A stretch of DNA of 64,000 bases, taken from the NCBI GenBank assembly GCA_001931535.1, contig CP016211.1, forward strand, positions 5,439,573 to 5,503,572, given 5' to 3'. Both the position numbers and the translations under genes were made by a program. The notes beneath the pieces were generated by a model. The model was not told the DNA's origin. It did no database searches and worked only from the letters and a program-made list of their open reading frames with translations. Source of the DNA: Minicystis rosea. GTDB lineage: Bacteria > Myxococcota_A > Polyangia > Polyangiales > Polyangiaceae. Shown one piece after another: positions 1 through 7,742 of this stretch (position 1 is its first letter; every line of letters begins with the position of its first letter).

Positions 1-818
1 TCCAGCAAGGTTTGGCTGCGGAAGACGCCGCTCGTCGTGAGGTAGAAGTTCTCGCGGAGATACTGTGTGGGAGGCTTCTGGTGCTTGCCTTGGGTCTCTG
101 GGCGCTGGTGGCGCAGGCGGTGCTCGACGCGAGGCAAGGTGAAGGGGAGGCCTTCGCCGAGGTGACCGAGGATGACGGTGAGCTTCGGGTGGCGATCGAA
201 GAGGCCGCTCAGGATGAGCCGGAGCGCGTGCGTGGCGGTCTCGACGCCGAAGCCCCAGGCTGAGCCCAAGAGGCCTTCGTAGCCGCGGTACATCCGCTGC
301 TGGTTCGGAAGCGGAATGCGCGGGTGGAGATACACGGGCACGCCGAGCGCCTCGACGCGTTGCCAGAAGGGCTCGACCTCGGGCTCGTCGAGATAACGTG
401 CGGTGTTCTCGTCACCGATGTTGCTGTAGCCGTTGACCATGGCGCCGACGAAGCCGAGATCGCGTACGGCGCGATCGAGCTCTTCGGCGGCTTTCTCCGG
501 TGCCTGCAGCGGGACGGCGGCGAACGCACGGAGCCGCGTGGGGTGGCGGGCGACGAGCTTCTTCGCGGCGTGATCGTTCATGCGACGCGCCATGTCGACG
601 GCCTTCCGAGCATCGGTGAGGCCCTCGATGCCCGGTTGGGTCAACGATAGGATCGATACGCCGATATCATTCTTGTCCATCTCCGAGACACGCTCGTCGA
701 CCTCCCGCAAACGGCGCTGAACGTCGGCGAAATAGTCGGGGCACGTGAAGTCGTGGCTGCCCGTGGCCGGGAAGTCCGCAGACTCCCAATGTTCCTCGAG
801 AGCAATCTTGTCGCGCAT
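1..818 (-). CDS. Amidohydrolase-family decarboxylase (gamma-resorcylate / 2,3-dihydroxybenzoate decarboxylase-like), partial
   Basis: The 3' end runs off the window; about 272 residues are visible, so roughly the last 55-70 of the usual 325-345 are missing. The start ATG at 818 has an AAGGAG ribosome site just upstream. The N-terminus carries the family ALEEH motif (residues 6-10, metal ligands), followed by a YLHPR segment and GHLGEGLP, the metal-binding histidines of the ACMSD-like decarboxylase group in the amidohydrolase superfamily. Known members are cytosolic, use a divalent metal and remove the ortho carboxylate of hydroxybenzoates, often reversibly. The substrate cannot be told from sequence. 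It stands alone here, 231 bp downstream of an unrelated lipoprotein gene, with no aromatic-degradation partner visible. The metal-ligand Asp near the C-terminus lies outside the window. Confidence 0.85.
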   Translation of the reverse strand, partial: MRDKIALEEHWESADFPATGSHDFTCPDYFADVQRRLREVDERVSEMDKNDIGVSILSLTQPGIEGLTDARKAVDMARRMNDHAAKKLVARHPTRLRAFAAVPLQAPEKAAEELDRAVRDLGFVGAMVNGYSNIGDENTARYLDEPEVEPFWQRVEALGVPVYLHPRIPLPNQQRMYRGYEGLLGSAWGFGVETATHALRLILSGLFDRHPKLTVILGHLGEGLPFTLPRVEHRLRHQRPETQGKHQKPPTQYLRENFYLTTSGVFRSQTLL

Positions 819-1049
819 GCGATCGATCTCCTTCCCCGAGTGGAGCGATGATTCCGGGCTTCCATGGGAAGGGACGCGCCGATGTGGAAGCGGCGCCCTC
901 ATCGATGCTTCACGCGTGCTCGGTAAGGGGGCGGCCTCCGCTGTTCGACGACGAGGCGCGAATACGGCTCGAGGAGCTGGCGGGAGAGTGGCCCATGTGC
1001 GCTCCGGCCGAGGCGCTCGTCGGTGGCAATGCCTCGTTGGGCAAGTGCG

Positions 1050-3215
1050 TCAGTTGTCGCAGCTCGCTTGCGGGCCGCCCAGGTTGGGGGCGTCCGGCTC
1101 GTTCGCGAAGCGGAAGTCGGTGGCAGAGGAGAGGTCGGTGAAATACCCCTCTTGTTCGAGGACGTTGACGGCCCGCACGTAAAAGTAGTGATGGAGCGTC
1201 TCTTCGCCGGGCGGAGGGGTGAAGACGAGATCGGTGGCCGTCGTCGGGGTAGCGTTCACGGGGGTGAACGAGTGCCACCAAGCATCGGCCACGTCGTCGG
1301 GGCAGACCGCGGTGTTCATGTGATGATTGATGTGGTAGACGCGAAATCCCCGGAGCGTGGTCCCGTTCGACCATTTCCACGAGACGTGGACCTTGCCGGA
1401 GGGCATGACGGCGGTGGAGATCGACTCCGGGCGATCAGGCATCGAGGTGGCATAAGGGCTCGGCCCACTCTCGAGACCGGCGGCGTTCAGCGCGGTGACC
1501 CAATAGAAGCGCAGGGTGCCGTCGGTGAGGTCGTCGGTGGTGTCCTCGAACGAGCCGCCGGACACCGTCGAGAGGACTTTGCCGCCACCGCCGAGCTCGT
1601 TGCCGCGGGCGCGGTGCACACGATAGGTGAGGCCGGAGACGGCTTTCCACGCGAGCTTCACGTCCGTCGCGCTCTCGACGGATGCGACCATGCCGGAGGG
1701 CCGATGAGGCTCGCTGAAGACGGCGTTCGAGGCCTGCCCGGCGCTCTCCGAGACTACGCGGTAAGCATGTCCGTCAGTGTCCACGGGCTCCGTGTAGCTG
1801 CCACCGGCGGCAGCGCTCTTCACCTTCTCGAAGGGAGCCGGCGAGCCCTTCGTCGAGGCGCGATAGATATCGACGGGTCCGATGGCCGCGTCCCAGGAGA
1901 GCTTCACTTCCGCGGTCGAGACGGTGATCTGGACGTCGAGGGGGCGTGTCGGACGGGGCGCGCCGTCGAGCTCCACTTTGCAGACGTAGAGCTCGCGGCT
2001 GAGATTCGGGCGATCCTGATCTCCGTCGCGGCCACCGCCCAACATGACGATTTCGTCGCGGTCCGTGTCATAGGCCATCATCCCCGTCATGGGCGGGACA
2101 TCGCCTGTCACCGGGAGCTTCTCCCAAGCGGCCTTCTCCACGTCGAAGGACCAGAATTCCGCATCTTTCCAGGAGGCGTAATCCTTGTCGCAGGTGGTGA
2201 CCGGGACCTGGTGGAGGATCATGCGGCCGCTCGCGGCGTGCCAGACCATGGGGAGCTTCACCATGTCGAGGAGCGGAATGCCGCGCGGCGGGGAGATCGC
2301 GCTGGTGACGTCGGTCCAGGTGTCGGCGGCGGGGTCGTAGATCCAGGTATCGGCCTTCACCATCGTATCGTAGAGCGCGGCTTGATCACCACCGCTCTGC
2401 TGCCAGTTGCCGCCCGAGCTGCCGCCGAAGACGACGAGCTTGCCATGGAAGGGATCGGCGGCGATGGCGTAGCCGCTGCGCAACATCAAGGCATCGGGGA
2501 TGGTGCGGCTCGTGACGCGGTTCTGATGGCCGCTGTAGAGCGTGACCGCGTTGCCGTAGAGGCCAATCATCTGATCGGTGCTGCCGTCCCAAGCGACCTG
2601 CATGTGATTCTTGCGGGTCCACTGGGCGGGGAACGTGCGCGCGTCCTCCCAAGTATCGGAGACGCCGTCGTAGAGAAAGGGACCGACGGAGTCGCCGATG
2701 TCGATCTTCGTGTAATTGGCCTGGATGCTGCCGTACGGGATGGTGCCGTGTTGCGAGCCGCCGTTGACGTACGCCGTGCGCTCCACCGAAGCGATGAAGG
2801 CAGCGTCGACCAGGCATTGGCGGGGGCCGGGGCTCGGCGCGTGAGAATGGGTGAAGGTCTTGTCCTCGGTGCGGTAGAGGAACGTGAAGCGGGACTGGGC
2901 GTAGGCGCCCCAGATGTGGCCGCCGTGGCGGATGACCTGTTTGCTCCGAGGGTCGTAAGCGACGCTGCTCTCCCACATGCTGTTGGGAATGTCGGAGAGG
3001 AGCTTGGTGCAGGAGATGCCTGTCGGGCTCCCGAACGAGGTCGGGTGGGGCGCGCTCCCGCCGGCGGCGCCCGTGCCGCTCGCGGCGGTGCTGCTGGTGC
3101 TGCCGGTGTTGCCAGCGGTCCCCGTCCCCGAGGGAGTGCCATTCGACGAGCAGCCGACGCTCGCGATGTAGCCGAGGAGACACGCGACGAGGACGATGCG
3201 AATCGTGATCTTCAT
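1050..3215 (-). CDS. Kelch-repeat / fibronectin type III lipoprotein
   Basis: A 721-residue exported protein. The ATG at 3215 is chosen because it gives a clean lipoprotein signal (positively charged start, hydrophobic stretch, SVGC with Cys22) and has GGAG about 10 bp upstream; an upstream in-frame start would bury this signal. A Gly/Ser/Thr-rich linker (residues 23-55) leads into a kelch/galactose-oxidase-like beta-propeller (about 60-370), with blades such as VVFGGSSGG and IVMLGGGRDG. The C-terminal half has about three Fn3-like modules (about 400-720) with repeated VKLSW and YRV strands. It probably sits on the outer membrane and binds polymers or partners. No catalytic residues were identified. 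The substrate is unknown. Confidence 0.85.
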   Translation of the reverse strand: MKITIRIVLVACLLGYIASVGCSSNGTPSGTGTAGNTGSTSSTAASGTGAAGGSAPHPTSFGSPTGISCTKLLSDIPNSMWESSVAYDPRSKQVIRHGGHIWGAYAQSRFTFLYRTEDKTFTHSHAPSPGPRQCLVDAAFIASVERTAYVNGGSQHGTIPYGSIQANYTKIDIGDSVGPFLYDGVSDTWEDARTFPAQWTRKNHMQVAWDGSTDQMIGLYGNAVTLYSGHQNRVTSRTIPDALMLRSGYAIAADPFHGKLVVFGGSSGGNWQQSGGDQAALYDTMVKADTWIYDPAADTWTDVTSAISPPRGIPLLDMVKLPMVWHAASGRMILHQVPVTTCDKDYASWKDAEFWSFDVEKAAWEKLPVTGDVPPMTGMMAYDTDRDEIVMLGGGRDGDQDRPNLSRELYVCKVELDGAPRPTRPLDVQITVSTAEVKLSWDAAIGPVDIYRASTKGSPAPFEKVKSAAAGGSYTEPVDTDGHAYRVVSESAGQASNAVFSEPHRPSGMVASVESATDVKLAWKAVSGLTYRVHRARGNELGGGGKVLSTVSGGSFEDTTDDLTDGTLRFYWVTALNAAGLESGPSPYATSMPDRPESISTAVMPSGKVHVSWKWSNGTTLRGFRVYHINHHMNTAVCPDDVADAWWHSFTPVNATPTTATDLVFTPPPGEETLHHYFYVRAVNVLEQEGYFTDLSSATDFRFANEPDAPNLGGPQASCDN

Positions 3216-3320
3216 GGAGGATCTCCGCGGCGCCGCGCTTCGCAATGCATGTGCCATGCGGCGGATCCCCAGGGCCCGGCACGTCGATGAAGACATCGAG
3301 GTCTCGACGCGAGGAGTGTC

Positions 3321-3339
3321 GGGACATGGATGTCCATGG
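3321..3339. repeat. Dispersed palindromic element, copy 1 (GGACAT-GG-ATGTCC)
   Basis: Short dyad with arms GGACAT/ATGTCC around GG, in the 217-bp gap between two minus-strand lipoprotein genes. The same GACATGGATG core recurs at 4812-4843 and 23967-24004, with a diverged version at 9731-9749. It could be a regulator site or a REP-type element; the sequence alone does not decide. Confidence 0.45.
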
Positions 3340-3432
3340 CGGCTGCGCGACGGTGCGCTCGGGGCGGCTCGCGGGGCCGGAGGGATCTCGGTATGCCCTT
3401 CGTCGAGGCGACCTCCGCCGCGACGAGTGAGC

Positions 3433-4539
3433 CTACTTCTTGCGGATCGCGACGATCGATCCGTCGCCTTGCATGGTCGCGTAGACGGTGTCGGCGTCGA
3501 CCGCGACGTCGAAGGGGTACTCGCCCGTGGCGAGCGTGACGATCGGCCCGCCGCCCTTGGGCGCAGCGCGCACGCGGCCGCCGCTCGCCGCCTCCGCCCA
3601 GTAGACGTAGCTCGTGTCCACGGCGATCCCGCGCGGCGAGATCGCGTCGCTCGTGATCACCACCGGCTGCCCGCTGGGGCTCGACTTGGCGAGCCGCTTC
3701 ACGGTGCCGTCGTTGCACGTCCAGTAGATGTCATCGGTGTCGACGACGAGGTCGGTCGGGCTCATCTGATCTCCCGCGAACACCTCTGGCGCGCCGGTGT
3801 CCGCGCGCATGATCGCGAGGAGCGAAGGGCTCACCCAGTAGGTGGTGCCGCCGTCGAGCGCGAGGCTCACGACCTGGCCTTGCATCGTGGCCACGGGGAC
3901 GCGCGCGCCGCCCTGCGTATCGCCGCGGAAGATGGTGCCCTGGCCCTCGTTGCTCGACCAGGCGATGACCGTCCCCTGCATGGTGATGCCGAGGAAGTTG
4001 GCCGAGTTCTGCTTGTAGCTCTCGAGGGGCCACATGGTGTTGCCCCCCTTGCCGTAGGTGCTGATCGTCGAATACGTGGCGAGCGTGTGCTGCACCGCGG
4101 ACCACACGCTCGTCGGCGTGATCCCGAGGCCGTGCAGCGCCGGCTGATTGAAGGCGATCTGCGCGGGCTCGCCGCCCGACTTCGCTACCTTCATGATCTG
4201 CGACTGCCCTTCGCTGAGGCCGTCGTTCACCCAGAAGACCGTGCTGCTGTCGAGGACGATGAAGCTCGGCCCCATCTGTTCCGAGGCCAGGGTGACGGGC
4301 GCCTCGAACGGCGCCGTGTTGCTCGCCCCGCCCGAGCCCCCCGGTCCGCTCGACACGCTCGTGCTGCTCGAAGAGCTCGCGCTGCTCGACGCGCTCGCAC
4401 CGCCGCCGTCCGCGGGGTACGGCTCGTGCTCCTCGAAGCCGAGGACGAGCGCGCAGCTCGACAGGAGCGCGGCGCAGGCGCCGAGGATGCTCGTCGCGAG
4501 CCACGGCGACGTGCGCGCGGATTTCGACGACCGACTCAC
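3433..4539 (-). CDS. Beta-propeller lipoprotein (YncE/SMP-30-like repeats)
   Basis: A 368-residue lipoprotein. The GTG at 4539 is chosen because GGGAGGTG lies just upstream and the following sequence is a signal peptide with candidate lipidation Cys22 or Cys29. A Ser/Gly-rich spacer (about residues 45-75) precedes repeated strands of the type 'DSSTVFWVNDG', 'GGTTYWVSPS', 'DTDDIYWTCNDG', 'DTSYVYWAEA' and 'DADTVYATMQG'. This spacing of aromatic and acidic residues is typical of NHL/YncE-like six- or seven-bladed propellers. Such proteins are common in myxobacteria and their function is unknown. The start overlaps the stop of a small upstream frame by 4 bp (GTGA), which suggests translational coupling if that frame is real. 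Confidence 0.85.
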   Translation of the reverse strand: MSRSSKSARTSPWLATSILGACAALLSSCALVLGFEEHEPYPADGGGASASSSASSSSSTSVSSGPGGSGGASNTAPFEAPVTLASEQMGPSFIVLDSSTVFWVNDGLSEGQSQIMKVAKSGGEPAQIAFNQPALHGLGITPTSVWSAVQHTLATYSTISTYGKGGNTMWPLESYKQNSANFLGITMQGTVIAWSSNEGQGTIFRGDTQGGARVPVATMQGQVVSLALDGGTTYWVSPSLLAIMRADTGAPEVFAGDQMSPTDLVVDTDDIYWTCNDGTVKRLAKSSPSGQPVVITSDAISPRGIAVDTSYVYWAEAASGGRVRAAPKGGGPIVTLATGEYPFDVAVDADTVYATMQGDGSIVAIRKK

Positions 4540-4735
4540 GGATCACCTCCCATCGTGAGCGGCGTTGCGATGCCGATCCGAACCTGCGCTGCGGCGGAGG
4601 GCTTCGGCGGGCGCGGGATCGTCAGCGCCACGATCGTCTCGTCGGCCAGGGCCGCGCCGGACGCGGAGAACGCGATCGTCGAAGCCGTCGCGGAGAAGCG
4701 GCCGTCGCGCCATTGGTTCTCTCGAAAAGGCTCAT
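4536..4735 (-). pseudogene. Small coding frame, apparently broken near its start
   Basis: From about 4713 to 4536 the minus strand has a frame whose third positions are almost all G or C. It ends in TGA overlapping the GTG of the next gene by 4 bp (GTGA). It encodes about 58 residues, with segments such as DGRFSATAST and ADETIVALTIP, and has no start codon in frame. An ATG at 4735 lies in another frame. Adding one base to the A-run at 4725-4728 would join them into a protein of about 66 residues beginning MSLFRENQW. The codon bias and the overlap are seen directly; the repaired start is inference. No family was recognised. Confidence 0.35.
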
Positions 4736-5061
4736 GAGCACACCACCCTAGGGCAAATGAAACGTGAAATGCCAGGGCAGCGCACGCGTCTGCATCGCAT
4801 CTTCATGAGGGACATGGATGTCCCCGACTTGGGACATCCATGTTCTGCTCGGCCTCGCCGCCGTTGCGGGGGCGCCGCGCGCCCGCGAGCGCCTCCCACG
4901 GCGCCACGGCGGCCGCGTGGATGTCAGCGGCGCGCCCGATGGGCTCTTGATGAATCCGTTCCGGTGCCCGGCACGCGAGCCATGCCATCGACCCGGATCG
5001 GGGTGTCTCGCGGCGACACGTCGCCAACACGGGCTCCGCGCCTTTGTCGTCGATCACATCC
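4736..5061. other. Intergenic region downstream of the DUF1501 gene
   Basis: No coding frame with convincing third-position bias was seen. The only clear structure is the inverted repeat at 4812-4843. The stretch at 4740-4800 is less GC-rich and could hold the promoter of the minus-strand genes that follow, but no convincing -35/-10 pair was found. Confidence 0.4.
4812..4843. repeat. Dispersed palindromic element, copy 2 (13-bp inverted repeat)
   Basis: Arms ACATGGATGTCCC and GGGACATCCATGT are perfectly complementary over 13 bp around a 6-nt loop. It lies between the 3' end of the DUF1501 gene and the next minus-strand genes, so it could act as a hairpin terminator, although no T-run follows. 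It shares its core with three other intergenic sites in this window. Confidence 0.55.
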
Positions 5062-6713
5062 TCAGCCGAGCACGCCGGCGATCTCGCCGTAGCCGCCGGG
5101 GATGAAGAAGTCCTTGCCGGCCTCCAGCCCGAAGCAGCGCAGGACGGTGGCGGCGGCGTCCGAGGCGCGCGGCACGCGCTTCGACGTGGCGCTGCCACCT
5201 TCCTCGATGTCGATGATGTCGACCGGCACGCCGAGCGGCGACGTCTTCGCAATGTCGATCGTCTCGTCGTAGCCGCCGATCATCCGGTTGCCGTTCACGT
5301 TCCCACCGAGGAGCATCATCGTCGTCGCGGGGTGATGATCGCTGCCCTTCGGCGCCCACGTGCGCCCGAAGTCGCTGAAGATGTGGACCTGCGTCTCGTC
5401 GAGCAGGCTCTTGCCGGGCTGGCTCTTGCTCGGGGTCATCATCATCTCGAGGAACAAGCGGCCGAGCACCTCGAAGGTGCCACGGAGGTTGTTCACGTGC
5501 GGCTCGTGCGCGGGCGGATCGTGCGTGTCGTAGGAGTAGTTGCCCGCGCCCGGAACACGCATCGTCACGCTCGTCGTGAGATCCGATTTGAGGAGGCGCA
5601 GGGACAGATCGAACATGCCGTCCCAATACGTGTTCGAGCCGCCGTCCGCATAACCGATGGTGTACCCGAAACGCCCGCTGTTCGGCGCCCAGGGGATCTT
5701 GGCTGGCAGGTACTCCACGCCTTGGGTCTTGTTGAGGATGTCGACGACCTCGCGGGCCAGCGTCCGGCTCACGCCCTTGTACGTGTCGTAGAGCCCTTCG
5801 AGCATGGCGTCCGTGCCCGCGCTCGATCGGCCCCGCTGCGCGCGGATCGCCCGGAGCGCCTCGGCCTCCACCACCGTCGCCGGCAGCTTCTTGCCCATCA
5901 TCGCGCCCGCGAAGTCGAGCTCGTCGATGTCGTCGCGCTCGCGAAGCCCAGCCCAGGCCGAGTCCGGCGTCTGCGAGAGCGTGTAGGTGAGCCCTGAAAC
6001 CGAATCGAGGAAGATGGGGTTGGCGTTGCTGGAGACAGGGATCGAGGTCGTCGTGATGGCCTTGGGGTTCAGCGGGTTGGGCCCGAGGGACACGCTCGGG
6101 AGCGCCCGATCGGGGAAGCGTGTCATCATCGCGTTGGCCACCACCGCGGCGATCGCCGGCGCACGGAACTCGGCGCTGGCCACACCGCAGAGCGCCGCGA
6201 TCTTCCCGCTGCCGTGCGCGGCCGTGCCCTGATCGATGCCGTGGATCAGGAGCGCGCGCTCGAACACGGCCTTGGTGGTCAGATCGCGGCTCGCCCACGA
6301 GTATCCCCACGGCACGTACTTCTGCCCCCGTCGGAATCGGGGTTCTCGGCGCCGGCGTCGTAGGCCCCGTTCATCGCGGGGTTTTGCGGGTTCCACCAGA
6401 TGGGCCCGCGGAACTTCTGATAGGGCCCATCGCCGCCCGTGGTGCCGTCGTAGTTCTTCACCATCTTGGCGTTGTAGAAATACGGAGTCGCCCCGCCCGT
6501 GGGCGCGGGGATGTACTTCGCGACCCCCGCGTCCGACAGCGGACACCAGAGGAGCTCGTGGTGGAGCCCGCCGGGGATCCAGATGGAGAGCAGCTTGGTC
6601 GGGGTGTCGCTCGTGGGCCCCGCCTTGGCTCGATTCATCCCGAAGCGCTCGAGGAGCGCGATCTGGGTCGCACCGAGGCCAAGGCCGAGGAGGGCTCGTC
6701 GTGAGAGTTTCAT
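5062..6713 (-). CDS. Tat-exported DUF1501-family protein (sulfatase-like fold), apparent frameshift
   Basis: Two frames together make one DUF1501 protein of about 550 residues. The first (6713 to about 6330) starts with a twin-arginine signal, SRRALLGLG. The second (about 6330 to 5062) carries the family segment FSDFGRTWAPKGSDHHP, corresponding to the usual (E/D)FGRT...DHH motif of this alkaline-phosphatase-like group. The frames meet at a run of five C (6325-6329; G on the coding strand); one more base gives a continuous reading (DGGQKYVPWGY). The start ATG follows the cytochrome gene by 19 bp, so it is the last gene of a three-gene unit. DUF1501 proteins commonly accompany exported haem-c proteins, but their activity is not established. 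It may be a sequencing indel or a real lesion. Confidence 0.8.
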
Positions 6714-6732
6714 GTCGGTCGGACCCTTTCGA

Positions 6733-7740
6733 TCAGTAGAGAACCCACCTGGGATGACGGACGAAGTACGCGCACACGCCCGTCCACGCGGTGGTCGGAT
6801 CGTTCTCCGCTTCCAGCGGCACGAAGACGTTTTGGAAGACGTTGTCGATGTCCGCCGCCGCCGCCGGCTCGCCGAGGAAGTGCAGGTGCAGATAACCGAT
6901 GTTCTTCTTGATGGCGTCGGCCGCGTCCGTGCTCTTCGCCTTCGGATCCACCTCCGGGAAGAGCAGGGTCTTGTTCTCGGCCTTGGCGATCCCGAGCCGA
7001 CACCATGCCTGCGAAATCGGCGTCAGCGCCTGCGCGAAAGAGGCGGTGATCGTCGTGTCGGCCTGGCGCTGCTCGAGCGCCGACGAGCCACCGAGCGACG
7101 CGTAACGGAATTTCTGCGGCGTCTCGTAGGCCGAGGGCGCCTCGTCGGCGCCGTAGATGGGATATCGGCCCTCACCCTTGCTGGCCAGCGCCGGGGTCCC
7201 GTGCGTCTGGGCCGCGAAGAAGAAGTCGTCGTGCGAGAGCCCGAGCTGCGCATAGAGCGTGGCGCGGATCTGCAAAGCGCTCTGCCGCGCCACCGTGATT
7301 GCCTTGGGATCAGGCTTGTCGTTCTTGACCTGCGCCGACAGGTTCTTGATCCACTGCCGCACCTCCGCCATCGACACCTTGGTGTTCCCGCCCTCGGCGA
7401 GCTTGGCGAACGACTCGCCCGAGATGGGCATTTGCTTGAAGGTGCCTTGTCCTTCCCCCTCGAGGAGCTTGACGAGATAGCTCTCGTCCGGCTTGCCGGG
7501 GACCACATATTTCTCGTTGTAGACGAGCGTGTCCTGGAACGCCCCGAGCGACGCGAAGAAGGGCGCGTTCCCCTGCAAGTGGCACCCCTCGCAGGTGGGC
7601 GCGAGGGCCTTCATCATCGCCTCGTTGGGGGCGCAATCCGCCTGGGTTTCGCGGCTCGCGCCGGCGCCCGTGCCCGAGGACCCGCACGCGAAGAGCGGGA
7701 GCACGGCGGCCGCCGTCAGAATGGTTCGTACGGGTCGCAT
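6733..7740 (-). CDS. c-type cytochrome lipoprotein
   Basis: A 335-residue exported protein. The ATG at 7740 follows the TGA of the upstream gene by 2 bp and gives a short lipoprotein signal ending in LFAC (Cys19). One covalent haem motif, CEGCH, lies near residue 50, followed by a loop with a possible distal Met ligand (KQMPISGE), which fits the monohaem cytochrome-c fold of planctomycete-type PSCyt proteins. The C-terminal 150 residues are helical and unassigned. It probably sits in the periplasm or on the outer membrane and passes electrons to or from its neighbours. Its place between a second haem-c lipoprotein and a DUF1501 protein suggests the three work together. Confidence 0.8.
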   Translation of the reverse strand: MRPVRTILTAAAVLPLFACGSSGTGAGASRETQADCAPNEAMMKALAPTCEGCHLQGNAPFFASLGAFQDTLVYNEKYVVPGKPDESYLVKLLEGEGQGTFKQMPISGESFAKLAEGGNTKVSMAEVRQWIKNLSAQVKNDKPDPKAITVARQSALQIRATLYAQLGLSHDDFFFAAQTHGTPALASKGEGRYPIYGADEAPSAYETPQKFRYASLGGSSALEQRQADTTITASFAQALTPISQAWCRLGIAKAENKTLLFPEVDPKAKSTDAADAIKKNIGYLHLHFLGEPAAAADIDNVFQNVFVPLEAENDPTTAWTGVCAYFVRHPRWVLY

Positions 7741-7742
7741 GA

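Noticed and set aside
1023..3290. A 755-codon open frame antisense to the kelch lipoprotein
   Set aside because: Long antisense frames are expected at about 70% GC; the minus-strand frame has a signal peptide, ribosome site and recognisable domains, and the plus-strand one has none.
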